The notes: generated by a model from the sequence alone, not told the origin. Shown: positions 7,659-16,183, counted from the stretch's first letter. The stretch is 64,000 nt of DNA from DATAGF01 sp963813355 (GCA_963813355.1 CAWEYS010000012.1:1-64000); one strand, 5' to 3'. Program-made: numbers and translations.

Positions 7659-7835
7659 GCCCGTCCCCGGTCGCGGAGGATGTCCCGCTCGTCATGAGCA
7701 GCCGGACGGCGGCCGCCGTGTGATGGTCAGGCAGCGGCGCGAGCGTAAACGACTCCATGCGTAGCTGGGCGATGTGGAACGAGACCGACCCGGCGCGCCA
7801 ATGCTCACCGGGTCTGCGGAAAGGAAGGAGACGGC

Positions 7836-8661
7836 GTGTTGGTTGAGCGCAGCGGAGCGGTCCCGCGGGGTGGATCCCGGCGCGTCGGTCGCCCCCACGG
7901 CCGTGGTCGTCGGTGATGTTGCGATCGCGCACGGCTGCTACCTCGGCCACGGCGTCGTGATCGAGAGCGGTGGCCCGCCGGTGCGCCTGGAGCGAGATGT
8001 CGTCGTCATGGCGAACACGGTGATCCGCTCTCTGGGAGGCAAGGGCAGGCCGGAGTTCCCCATCCACGTCGGCGCGCGCACGCTCATCGGGCCGCAGTGC
8101 GCGCTGGCCGGCTGCCGACTCGCGGAGGACTGCTACGTGGCGACCGCGGTGATGGTCTTCCAAGGAGCCGAGGTGGGCGTCGCATCCCGGCTCGGGGCTG
8201 GCTCGATCGTGCACGTCCGAACCCAGCTCCCACCCGGCAGCCGAGTGGGGCTGCGGCAGATGGCGGTGGCCGGTCGCGACGGCTCCCTGATCACCTCCGA
8301 CGTGGGGTCCGCGCGCGAGGCGCTCGCGAGCGCGGACTTCTTCGGCGAGGTCTTCGGCCTGGGCGAGGAAGACCAAGAGCAACTGCAAAGGCAGGCGGCG
8401 GCGATGCTGAGGTCGGAAGCACTCGCGTGGCGGGACAAGCCTCGCCCCGGAGTTGGAGCGAAGAGACGCTCGAGTCCGCGGCGCGCGGGCCGGGCCGCGA
8501 CCGTTCAGGCCGTCAGCGACGTGAGACCCGCCGACACGCTTCGCTCGTCGAGGCGCAGCTCGAGCTCCCACGCCGCCTCGACCGCGCGGAGGAACTCATC
8601 GCGGCTCACGTGGCGGTTGATCTCCCCGTACTCGCCGGCCGAGACGCGACCGGCCGGGTAG
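7836..8661 (+). CDS. left-handed beta-helix (gamma-carbonic-anhydrase-like) protein, frame broken
   Basis: Hexapeptide-repeat protein: imperfect [LIV]-G-x-x-x-x coils run from VDPGASVAPTAVVVGDVAIA through GCYLGHGVVIESGG to LGAGSIVHV. The turns resemble the gamma-carbonic anhydrase/acyltransferase-like LbH family. AAGGAG lies 5 nt before GTG 7836, and that frame gives MLVERSGAVPR, but it joins the helix only if one G of the run near 7866-7870 is removed. The in-frame stop at 8661 lies 157 nt inside the convergent radical-SAM gene, so the C-terminus may also be misread; a stop in another frame occurs at 8522. Confidence 0.6.
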
Positions 8662-9458
8662 TACTGCGCCATGAGGTTGACGTAGGTGGTCGTTCCGAGC
8701 TCCGCCGCCACCCAGCGCAGGATGGCCTGGGTCTCGTCGAGGAGGCCCGGCATCACGAGGTGGCGCAGGATCAGCCCGCGGCGCGCCAGCCCCCGCTCGT
8801 CCAGCACGAGATCACCCACCTGCCGGTGCATCTCGCGGATCGCGGCGCGGGCGACGTCGGGGTAGTCGGCCCGGCGCACGTAGCGGCGCGCCCGCCCGCT
8901 CGTGGCGAACTTGAGATCGGGCATGTAGACGTCGACGACCCCCTCCATCAGCGCGAGGCTGTCGGGGCTGTCGTAGGAGCTGGTGTTGTAGACGATCGGA
9001 AGCCGGAGGCCCGCCGCCAAGGCGAGCGGCACCGCCTCCATGATCTGCGGCACCACGTGCTCGGGCGTCACCCAGTTGATGTTGTGGCAGCCGAGCGCTT
9101 GGAGCTCCAGCATCATCTCGGCGAGGCGCTCCGGCGAGACGCGCTCCCCCTTCACCTGCCAGGAGATGTCGTAGTTCTGGCAGAAGACGCAGCGGAGGTT
9201 GCAGCCGCTGAAGAAGATCGTCCCGGACCCCCGCCAGCCGCGCAGGCAGTCCTCCTCACCGAAGTGCGGGAAGTAGGAGGCGACGACCGCCTGCCGCCCG
9301 ATGGCGCAGAGGCCGTGCTGGTCGTCGAGGCGATCCACCGGGCAGCCGCGCGGGCAGACCTCGCAGGCCTCGCCGAGCAGCCCCGGCGCGCTCGCGGCGC
9401 GACGAGCCAACTCGCCCGAGTCGGCGAGGGCGAGGCTCGATGGCGCGGCGTCGCTCAC
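8505..9458 (-). CDS. radical SAM protein, PflA/PflX-like (COG1313 type)
   Basis: 317 residues with the radical-SAM cysteine motif CNLRCVFC (CxxxCxxC) near residue 86. An N-terminal Cys pair ACEVCPRGCPVDR follows the pattern of the PflX/AmmeMemoRadiSam-like group. Typical downstream segments are NINWVTPEHVVPQIMEAV, VYNTSSYDS, and VDVYMPDLKFATSGRA. It presumably binds a 4Fe-4S cluster and SAM in the cytosol; the target is unknown. The ATG at 9458 starts MSDAAPSSLALADSGELARR. It is convergent with and overlaps the hexapeptide gene. Confidence 0.85.
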   Translation of the reverse strand: MSDAAPSSLALADSGELARRAASAPGLLGEACEVCPRGCPVDRLDDQHGLCAIGRQAVVASYFPHFGEEDCLRGWRGSGTIFFSGCNLRCVFCQNYDISWQVKGERVSPERLAEMMLELQALGCHNINWVTPEHVVPQIMEAVPLALAAGLRLPIVYNTSSYDSPDSLALMEGVVDVYMPDLKFATSGRARRYVRRADYPDVARAAIREMHRQVGDLVLDERGLARRGLILRHLVMPGLLDETQAILRWVAAELGTTTYVNLMAQYYPAGRVSAGEYGEINRHVSRDEFLRAVEAAWELELRLDERSVSAGLTSLTA

Positions 9459-9514
9459 CGTCGTGATCCTCGGATGCTCGGTGGCCGGAGCTTATCGTCT
9501 GCAGAGAGCGCTGA

Positions 9515-9553
9515 GCACGCGCGGCAGGATTCGAACCCGCGACCTCTGGCTCC
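9515..9553 (-). repeat. tRNA 3'-end-like fragment (att-type remnant), copy 2
   Basis: The minus strand reads GGAGCCAGAGGTCGCGGG, then TTCGAATCCTGCCGCGCGTG. It matches 2079-2118 in the same orientation with only a few changes. The 5' side has a TTGCATG loop but no acceptable D arm, so a complete tRNA is not supported. The two copies bracket 7.4 kb. Confidence 0.5.
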
Positions 9554-9599
9554 ATGCAAGGCGAGCGTCTCGAGCGCATGGCGTGAGACGCCTCCCTCG

Positions 9600-9695
9600 G
9601 ACGAGCTCCGAGCGCTTCGACTGAGGATCGGCTCGCGCTCGCTTCCCTCGGCGATTGCGGGAGCGTGGACATCGTCGTCCGGGACGGCCGGTGGT
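9600..9695 (+). repeat. repeat R2, copy 1
   Basis: About 95 bp with core GAGGATCGGCTCGCGCTCGC and GGAGCGTGGACATCGTCG. The reverse complement occurs at 12519-12612 with scattered substitutions. In both copies a tRNA 3'-end-like fragment lies within about 150 bp on the same side, so the unit seems to have moved or duplicated together with it. Confidence 0.6.
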
Positions 9696-10080
9696 CGTCC
9701 GCAGCAGGCGCGCCGCCGACCGACCCTCGGGCGCTCGCATTCGGGCGAGAGCGGGCGGCTGGCGCCCTGCTTTCCGCGCATGCCTGCCTCCTCGATCGTC
9801 CTCGGAATTCGCGTGGCCCCTCCCGCGTCGGGAAGGGCGTGACGCCGGAGGGTCGAACCCCCTTCACGGGCCACCTCGAAGGGGGCCGCCGTCCGCGCTC
9901 GGATGCGGAAAGGGTCGAGAACTCGGCCCTTTCCTTCAAGGCCTGAATGAGCGACGGGGCGGACCCCCCGCGTGCTGTCAGGGGTCGACCGCGTCGGCGG
10001 GTCTCATGGCCGGAGTGCTCCATGTTCGCTTCCACACCGCTCGACCTGGCATCCACGTCGCGCGGTCTGCGACTCGTCGC

Positions 10081-10854
10081 TCAGCCGCTGGGTGCGCGGG
10101 CATGGACGGTGGTGAAAGCGATCGTCTGCGTCCACCATGCCGGATCGGCGCAGTGGCCGAGGAACGCGTCAATTGATCGGTCGTCGAGCTCGCCGGATGC
10201 GACGAGCCGGCCACGCAACTCGATGATCGTCCGCGTCCAATACTCAGCCCACAGAGAGCCACCGTTGTGGAGCGCGGTCTCGGCGGTTGCCTCGATGCTC
10301 TCCATGCCCAGCGCTGCCAGGGTCGCGGGGAGCCGGCGACCGATTAGGTAGTCGATTCCCTCCCGGCGCGACCACGCGAGCCACCCCTCCCAGAACGCCC
10401 GGACGTCACGCGGCTCAGCGACGCTCACCGGCAGGAAATCCGGCTCGATCAGCAGGATTGATCCGCCCGGTCGCACGCTAGCGACGAGGTTCGCGACGGC
10501 AGCCTGCGTGCGCGCAACGTGGTGAAGCACGGCGCGCGCCGTCACCAAATCAAAATCTCTCGGCTCGATTGGTCCGGCGACGATGTCTGCCTGGCGAAGC
10601 TCGAGGCTCGGCATGTCCGCGTCGACGAGCGACAGATCCAGATCCACCGCTACGGCTCGCCCGCCAGGGGCGACGCGCCCCGCGAGCCAGGCAGAGATGG
10701 AGCCGTTACCACATCCGACCTCAAGCGTCCGCGCCCCAGGTCCGATGCCCAGCTGCTCGATGTGGCGGCGGTGCATCGGATCGAGCAGCCGGGACATCAG
10801 ATCCAGCCGGTCGCGCTCTCCTTCCCGGTGATGATCGAGAACGTACTCAGACAT
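10081..10854 (-). CDS. class I SAM-dependent methyltransferase
   Basis: A 257-residue methyltransferase. Motif I is LEVGCGNGS, followed by AVDLDLSLVD (acidic residue for ribose), FDLVTARAVLHHV (motif IV-like) and VRPGGSILLIEPDF. The C-terminal helical half is typical of small-molecule methyltransferases; the substrate is unknown. MSEYVLDHHREGERDRLDLM was chosen as the start because the upstream residues are not conserved-looking. It lies between accessory repeats with slightly lower GC than the core, so transfer is possible. Confidence 0.85.
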   Translation of the reverse strand: MSEYVLDHHREGERDRLDLMSRLLDPMHRRHIEQLGIGPGARTLEVGCGNGSISAWLAGRVAPGGRAVAVDLDLSLVDADMPSLELRQADIVAGPIEPRDFDLVTARAVLHHVARTQAAVANLVASVRPGGSILLIEPDFLPVSVAEPRDVRAFWEGWLAWSRREGIDYLIGRRLPATLAALGMESIEATAETALHNGGSLWAEYWTRTIIELRGRLVASGELDDRSIDAFLGHCADPAWWTQTIAFTTVHARAPSG

Positions 10855-11310
10855 GCCGTTCCCATCCGGGTGGGCGTGCGACTCGCCAACGACCGGCCAC
10901 AGTTGACCGATGATCACCCCCAGGTTCCTCGTCAGAGCGCAACAAGCCGACGAGTCTACTCAGCGCGGCGAGGCGGCCCGATCGTCGTCCCGCCACCGTC
11001 GCTCTTGCGGTTCCACAGACTCTCGAGCTGCGGGTCTCCACGCGAAAAGCAAGGGTCTCAGCGCCGGTGCCGAGACGCCCGCTTGGGACGAGAAGCAGGA
11101 GCGACGGCACAGGCTGCCCGCCGCCAGGGCGCCCCGTGACGTCTGAAGGTGACATGTTGACCACGACGACCACGGGTGTGGAAGGAACCGGCCTCGCCGG
11201 CTCTCAGTCGATGAAGCGGCGCACTACAGGACGCTCAGCGATGGTGCTGTCCGGGATTCCCCAGGCGGCGAACAGGTAGAAGCCGTTGCGGACCTGCACC
11301 TCGGTGTGGT
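10855..11310. other. no gene; repeat R1 region
   Basis: About 450 bp without a credible coding frame. The 11060-11171 part is the inverted copy of repeat R1; the rest carries a short match to the sequence beside the partial tRNA-Ser. A promoter for the methyltransferase would lie at the left end. Confidence 0.5.
11060..11171 (-). repeat. dispersed repeat R1, copy 3 (inverted)
   Basis: On the minus strand it reads GGTCAACATGTCACCTTCAG, then GGCGGGCAGCCTG and CGTCGCTCCTGCTTCTCGTC, matching 2578-2690. The two copies make a diverged inverted repeat of about 110 bp. Translated, all three copies read VVxVNMSPSDxx, which might reflect a common coding origin, but no full gene is present. Confidence 0.6.
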
Positions 11311-12006
11311 TTAGGCCACCGAGTCGATCTCAGAGGCGATGCTGTGGGCGAAGGCCTCGGGCTGGGACAGGAACGGGTGGTGGCCTGAGGGGAAGTCGAT
11401 CAGTCGGGCGCTGGCGCTGGCGCGTTGTCGCTGCAGCTCGGCAGGGATGGCGAGGTCCTCGGTGCACACGAAGTACGTCGAGGGCTTGTGCTGCCAGGCG
11501 ATGTGCAGAGGTGGCTGGGCAAAGGGCATCGCGGACTGACGCGTGAGGCGGGCCAGGGCCTGCTGGGCGGTGGCCTCGTCGCAGTCTTGGAGGAACAGCT
11601 CGCGGACGATGTCTGCGTGGACGCCGACGGTGCCGTCGTCGCCTGGATCCATCCATGGCGTGGGCTGGGAGCCAGCGAGATCGGCCAGCGACTGCCCGGG
11701 CTCGGGCATCATCGAGGTCACGTAGAGCAGCTGGGCGACGCGCTGATCGGCCCCGGCCTGCGTGATGACCATGCCGCCGTAGGAGTGCCCGCAGAGCACG
11801 ACGGGCGCCTGCGCCTCGGCGATCGCCTGCCGGGCTGCCTCGACGTCGGCGTAGAGATCGCCGAGGGCGTCCCCGGTCTCGCCGCAGCTGGGCAGCGGCA
11901 CCGCGACGCTGGCGACTCCGTGGCCTGCGAGGGGTTCGGTCATCCGGCTCCACCACCAGGGCGCGTCGCGGACGCACGCGCCGTGCACGAAGATCAACGT
12001 CGGCAA
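11311..12006 (-). CDS. alpha/beta hydrolase
   Basis: 231 residues. The N-terminus MPTLIFVHGACVRDAPWWW carries the oxyanion-hole HG motif, and VVLCGHSYGGMVI is the nucleophile elbow with Ser in GHSYGG. TYFVCTEDLAIP precedes the acid, and SGHHPFLSQPEAFA carries the catalytic His. This matches the esterase/salicylate-hydrolase-like group common in actinobacteria; the substrate is unknown. It is divergent from the monooxygenase at 12139, with a TetR-type palindrome between them (12031-12043). Confidence 0.9.
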   Translation of the reverse strand: MPTLIFVHGACVRDAPWWWSRMTEPLAGHGVASVAVPLPSCGETGDALGDLYADVEAARQAIAEAQAPVVLCGHSYGGMVITQAGADQRVAQLLYVTSMMPEPGQSLADLAGSQPTPWMDPGDDGTVGVHADIVRELFLQDCDEATAQQALARLTRQSAMPFAQPPLHIAWQHKPSTYFVCTEDLAIPAELQRQRASASARLIDFPSGHHPFLSQPEAFAHSIASEIDSVA

Positions 12007-12030
12007 GGGTCCTCCTCGGGACCGGAAGAC

Positions 12031-12043
12031 GTAACGGCGTTAC
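12031..12043. promoter_or_regulatory. GTAAC-N3-GTTAC palindrome, likely repressor operator
   Basis: Perfect inverted repeat GTAAC GGC GTTAC, flanked by AC and AG, 24 bp upstream of the hydrolase start and about 95 bp upstream of the monooxygenase. The symmetry and GTAAC half-sites resemble TetR-family operators. A second symmetric GGTTACC overlaps just to the right. No TetR gene is in the window, so the regulator is inferred. Confidence 0.5.
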
Positions 12044-12138
12044 AGGTTACCGTTGTCGAGTGCCGCGCGCCCCCGACCTCGCCCACAGAAAGCGTTCCCT
12101 ACAATTAGACCGCAGACCGAAACCTGGAGAGTAGTTCA

Positions 12139-12429
12139 ATGGTCGTCACTTGCGTTCATGTGTTTGTTAGGGCCGAACACATTGAGGACTTTATCAAAGC
12201 CACCAGAATCAACCACGAAGCCTCGATAGAAGAGCCTCAGAACTTGCGCTTTGATGTCCTGCAGGAGCCGAATGATCCGAGCAGATTCATGCTGTACGAA
12301 GCCTATGCAAGCGAGGCCGGCGCGGCAGCTCATAGGCAGACGCAGCACTATTTGACGTGGCGAGAGACGGTCGCACCCTGGATGGCTGAACCTCGGACAG
12401 GCCTTTCCTATATTGTGATTGCGCCCTAG
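12139..12429 (+). CDS. antibiotic biosynthesis monooxygenase (ABM/YgiN-like), AT-rich
   Basis: A 96-residue dimeric ferredoxin-like ABM domain: VVTCVHVFVRAEHIEDFIKA, then a loop rich in polar residues, RFDVLQEPNDPSRFMLYEAY, and a C-terminal HYLTWRETVAPW. Relatives are quinol or small-aromatic monooxygenases and the LsrG-type AI-2 enzyme. The start ATG follows GGAGAG. Codon use is strikingly different from neighbours: about half GC, with many A/T third positions (TTTATCAAAGCC, CCTATATTGTG). It was probably acquired from a lower-GC donor. Confidence 0.85.
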   Translation: MVVTCVHVFVRAEHIEDFIKATRINHEASIEEPQNLRFDVLQEPNDPSRFMLYEAYASEAGAAAHRQTQHYLTWRETVAPWMAEPRTGLSYIVIAP

Positions 12430-12518
12430 CCCCTTATCCAGCGACTCGAAACCTCCTCGCCGATTCGCGTGGTCGCGGCAGTCTCGGCAGGCGCTCAGAT
12501 CACGGTCGCAATGACGAG

Positions 12519-12612
12519 CACTGGCCGTCCCGGCGACGATGTCCACGCTTCCGCAATCACCGACGGAAGCGAGCGCGAGCCGATCCTCGGTCGAAACGCT
12601 CGAAGTTCGTCC
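12519..12612 (-). repeat. repeat R2, copy 2 (inverted)
   Basis: The reverse complement of this segment matches 9600-9695: GAGGATCGGCTCGCGCTCGC is identical, as is GTGGACATCGTCG, with substitutions elsewhere. Together with the tRNA-like sequences it makes the 9.5-12.8 kb segment an inverted-repeat-bounded block. Confidence 0.6.
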
Positions 12613-12751
12613 AGAGCAGCAGCCCCGTTACGCGGCGCGAAGGTCGCGCCGGACGTTCGTGTAACAGCAGGCGCGACACCACACACGAGGCATATGGGTC
12701 ATGGGGTGACGGCCAAGCGCCGGCGGGCAACGCGACCTCCGAGGAAGGACA

Positions 12752-12799
12752 GGTGGCCGTTGAAGCCGCGGGTCGCAGGTTCGAGTCCTGCCGGGCGCA
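12752..12799 (+). repeat. tRNA-Arg-like 3'-end fragment
   Basis: Ends with GGTCGCAGGTTCGAGTCCTG and CCGGGCGCA, which is how many actinobacterial tRNA-Arg genes end. A five-pair stem GTGGC/GCCGC upstream resembles an anticodon arm, but the loop CGTTGAA lacks U33 and no D arm exists. It is therefore a decayed or att-type copy, not an active tRNA. Confidence 0.45.
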
Positions 12800-13029
12800 T
12801 GAAAACCCCGTTCGCTATGGGATTCTCGGCAAGCGCACGCGCATAGCGTGCATCAAGGGCACCGAGCGCACCCGCGTGCCCCCACGGGTGGCCACTCGGA
12901 ATCGGCCCCCGCGGCGGCGCGCCGCCGCCGCCGCCGCTTCACTCGCCGACCACTGTCACCGCAGCCGTCCTGTCGGCGAGCATGACGTTCTGAGAGACTC
13001 GCCTCGCGGCGAACTCGCGGCGCAGGGAG

Positions 13030-14368
13030 ATGGCGGCATCTGATCCCCAGCTCGGGCGGGACGAGTGGCGTCGCCGGCGGGTGGCCGCGACGCTGGGCTC
13101 GATCGGCAGCGCGCTCGAGTGGTACGACTTCACGCTGTACATCTATCTGGCGCCGGTCCTCGCCGACCTGTTCTTCCCGTCGTCGGACCCGCTGAACGCG
13201 CTGCTCGCCACGTACGGGGTGTTCGCGGCCGGGTTCCTGATGCGCCCGTTGGGGGCGGTGTTCTTCGGCAACCTCGGCGACGCGCGCGGCCGCAAGGTGG
13301 CGCTGACCTACTCGGTGGTGATGATGAGCATCGCGATGGTGCTCATCGGGCTGCTTCCGACGCACGCGACGATCGGCGTCGCTGCGCCCATCGCCCTGCT
13401 CTTGCTGCGCATGGTGCAGGGCTTCTCGCTGGGCGGGGAGTCCTCGGGGACGTACGTGCTCATGTTCGAGACCGCGCGCCGCGACCGGCGCGGTCTGGGC
13501 GCGGCGCTGGCCGCCACCATGGCGAGCCTCGGGGTCCTGCTCGCCGCCCTGCTGGTCACGATCATGCACGCCGTCCTGAACACCCAGCAGACCGACGACT
13601 ACGGCTGGCGGATCCTGTTCTTCGCCGGCGCGGGACTAGGCCTGATCGCGTTGATCATGCGGCGGCGGATGGCCGAGACGCCCAGCTTCGCCGCCGCCCA
13701 GGAGGCCGGCGAGGTGTCCGCGATGCCGATCAAGCGGGCCCTGCGCCACCAGCGCCGCGCGATCGCCCGGGTGTTCGCGCTCACCGCCTACACGGGGATC
13801 GCCTTCTGGCTGGCCTTCAGCTACGTGCCCAGCTACCTCCAGGAGCCGATCGGCACGACGCCCGAGGTGGCCACGCTCGGCGCGACCCTTGCCACGATCC
13901 TCTACGCGGTCGCGATCCCGTTCGCCGGGCTGCTGTCCGACTACGTAGGGCGAAGACCGGTGATGGCCGCGGGCGCGCTTCTCACGCTGGCACTCGCCTA
14001 TCCCATCTTCACGCTGCTGGACGACGCCACCGCGGCCGCCACGATCGCCGGTCAGCTCATTCTCATGGTCCTGGTGCTGCTCTACGTCGGGCCCTGGGCG
14101 TCGGCCATCAGCGAGTTGTTCCCGACGGCCACCCGCTACACCGGCGTGGGCATCGGATTCCAGCTGTCCATGGCGATCTTCGGCGGGACCGTGCCGCTCG
14201 TGGCCACCCTGCTGATCAAGATCGGGCGACAACCAGGCTCCGGCCTTCTACCTCATGGGCGCCTCGTTGCTGATCCTCGTCGTGCTGGCCCGGCTCCCCG
14301 AGACCTACCGCGCCGGCATCGACTCTGAGCGACGCCCGGACGTCAAATTGTCTGAGATCGCCTCCTAG
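13030..14368 (+). CDS. MFS transporter, metabolite:H+ symporter (MHS) type, frame break near 3' end
   Basis: 12-helix major facilitator of the MHS (ProP/ShiA-like) group. ALEWYDFTLYIYLAP starts TM1, RPLGAVFFGNLGDARGRK is the A-motif loop, RMVQGFSLGGESSGTYV lies in TM5, and a second A-like motif LLSDYVGRRPVM is in the C half. Likely substrate: a small carboxylate or zwitterion; not resolvable. The frame changes at GGG 14224-14226. Reading one base on gives IGDNQAPAFYLMGASLLIL and a normal end DVKLSEIAS at 14368. AGGGAG abuts the ATG, so the exact start is uncertain. Confidence 0.85.
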
Positions 14369-14569
14369 CGAATTGACGACCAGGTCGTCGGCGAGCTGGT
14401 CGAGAACGGCACCCACGCCGCCCGGCACGGGGGCCCGATGGGTGGGCAGCGCGGCCAGCGGCGCGCCCGATAGCGTCTGTAGCGACATGCTGGCGTCGTT
14501 CGGGCAAGCGGACGACGCGCAGGGGACGTCGGGCGACAGCGACGCGACCGCCTCAGTGTCGCGAGACAC

Positions 14570-15250
14570 TCAGGAGCGCCTGCGGAACGAGGCCGAGCCA
14601 CCGGGAGGCGCCAGCGGCGGGGATCCCACCTGAGGAGACTTGGTCGGGGTCACGCCGCCGCCCACCCGCACGAACCGCCTCCGCGGGTCGGACCGGGCGA
14701 GCCGCTTGGCCCAGGTCGTCCCCAGGGCCGCCACCTCGGCCGCCGCGGCCACCCGCACGGCGATCTCCAGGCCCGCCGCGGCGTAGCCGGCCCGCAGCTC
14801 CTCCGGCGAGCGCTCGCCGAGATCGCCCTCGCTCACGACGACCTCGATCGCGGCGCCCGGCGCGCACAGGCCCCGCAGGCGGGCGAGCCCGTCCGGCTCG
14901 GCGCCGGCGACCGCCTGCAGCAGCGAGCCCCAGGGCAGCAGCACGGTCACCCGGTCCGCCAGCCCCTCCAGCGCCCCCGGCGCGCCCTCCAGGGCGAGGC
15001 GCCCGAAGACGAGGTTGGGCAGCCCGCCGCGCGCCTCCGGCCCGGCCGCGCGCCGCGACGCCTGCCTCAGGTTGTCGGCGTTGGCGTCGATCCCGACGAC
15101 CAGCAGGTCCGGGTCGGACGCCGCCAGCCGGCGGGCGTAGGCGCCGTCACCCGTCCCGACGTCGATGGCGACCGCGCGATGGCGCGCCGCCAGCTCCGCC
15201 AGTCATCAATTGTCGACCCAGTGCTCCTTGCGGCCCACGATCACGTGCAT
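14570..15250 (-). pseudogene. KamB/NpmA-like 16S rRNA methyltransferase interrupted by two in-frame TGA codons
   Basis: On the minus strand the frame from ATG 15250 gives MHVIVGRKEHWVDN, then TGA TGA (15206-15208 and 15203-15205). The same frame continues LAELAARHRAVAIDVGTGDG, VVGIDANADNLRQAS, VTVLLPWGSLLQAV and TTWAKRLARSDPRRRF. These are the hallmarks of KamB/NpmA-type A1408 methyltransferases, which confer aminoglycoside resistance by methylating 16S rRNA. From memory of NpmA, the spacing between the N-terminal GxK and the GTGDG motif is exactly preserved if the two TGA count as residues. It is either inactivated by two substitutions or recoded. The C-terminal tail after RVGG is probably read-through. 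Confidence 0.7.
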
Positions 15251-15286
15251 GGGGCCAGGGTAGCCGGAGGGCGGTACGGTTGCGAG

Positions 15287-16131
15287 GTGCGCGACGAGGA
15301 CCGCAGGCGCATGCTCGTGGAGGCCTCCGAGGCGATGGCGCCGGGGTGGGAGCGCCGGCGCGGCCGCATCGACGGGGCGGTCGCGCCCGTGCGCGAGTGG
15401 CTGGTGCGCGCGCTGGCGCCGGCGCCCGGGGACACGGTGCTGGAGCTCGCCGCCGCCTCGGGCGACACCGGCCTCGACGCGGCCGCCGCCGTGGGCGAGG
15501 AGCGGCCGGCTCATCGCCACCGACCTGACGCCGGCGATGGTGGAGATCGGGCGCCGGCGCGCGGCCGAGGTCGGCGCCCGCAACGTGGAGCACCGGGTCA
15601 TGGACGCCGAGCGCATCGACCTCCCCGACGGGTCGGTGGACGGCGTGCTCTGCCGGTTCGGCTACATGCTCATGGCCGACCCGGCGGCGGCCCTGGCCGG
15701 GACGCGCCGGGTCCTGCGGCCGGGCGGACGGGTCGCCCTCGCCGTCTGGGGCCCTCCGGAGCGCAACCCCTGGCTCGCGATCGGCGGCGCCGCGCTGCGC
15801 GAGCGCGGCCACCTCCCGCCGCCGGCGCCCGGCGAGCCCTCGCCCTTCGCGCTGGCGAGCGAGGAGCGCATTCTCGGCCTGCTTGGCGCGGCCGGCTTCA
15901 CGGGGGCGCGCGTCGAGGAGGTGCCGGTCGTGATCAGCTACCGCGACGCCGGCGACTACCTCGACGTCATGGCCGACACGTCGCCGGCGGGGGGCGTCAT
16001 CCGCGGACTTGCCGGCAGGCGAGCGCGAGGGGCTCGAGCGCGCCCTGGAGGGCGCCATGGCGCCGTTCGCCGGCGGCGATGGGGTCGACCTGCCGGGCGT
16101 GGCGCTCTGCGCGGTCGCCAGCGCGCCTTGA
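15287..16131 (+). CDS. UbiE/class I methyltransferase (two frame breaks)
   Basis: Starting GTG RDEDRRRMLVEASEAMAPGW, it has motif I VLELAAASGDTGLDAA, then needs one base (about 15503) removed to continue GRLIATDLTPAMVEIGRRRA. VMDAERIDLPDGSVDGVLCR and RRVLRPGGRVALAVWG follow. A second extra base near 16008 separates VIRGL from PAGEREGLERALEGAMAPF; the repaired end is AVCAVASAP-like at TGA 16129-16131. The repaired length of about 280 residues is normal for this family, whose substrates range from quinones to small metabolites. It is divergent from the KamB-like gene with 36 bp between the starts. Confidence 0.7.
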
Positions 16132-16183
16132 CCCCCCGCGCGGCGGGCTGCTTCAGTAGCCCGGTGCGCGTGAGAACCCGGCG

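Larger units (their letters stand above)
9459..10080. other. no gene; tRNA-like fragment, repeat and hairpin
   Basis: No credible coding region. It contains the tRNA 3'-end-like fragment 9515-9553, the repeat R2 copy 9600-9695, and a perfect 8-bp hairpin GGAAAGGG (9907-9914) / CCCTTTCC (9927-9934) with a 12-nt loop. Another T-arm-like stretch (GGAGGGTCGAACCCCC) lies near 9846. Confidence 0.5.
12430..13029. other. no gene; repeat R2 and tRNA-like fragment
   Basis: About 600 bp without a credible gene. It holds repeat R2 copy 2 (12519-12612) and a tRNA 3'-end-like sequence (12752-12799). A GC-rich CGGCGGCGCGCCGCCGCCG stretch near 12911 could form a strong hairpin. Confidence 0.5.

Noticed and set aside
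7659..7835. Extra small gene upstream of the SixA-like gene
   Set aside because: Two short minus-strand frames (MESFTLAPLPDHHTAA and HDERDILRDRGRA, the latter ending in GTGA overlap) look like pieces of one protein with a break, but neither is long enough to support a gene.
12714..12796. Complete tRNA at 12.7 kb
   Set aside because: Acceptor pairing is nearly possible, but there is no D arm, the putative anticodon loop lacks U33, and the length is wrong; kept only as a 3'-end fragment.
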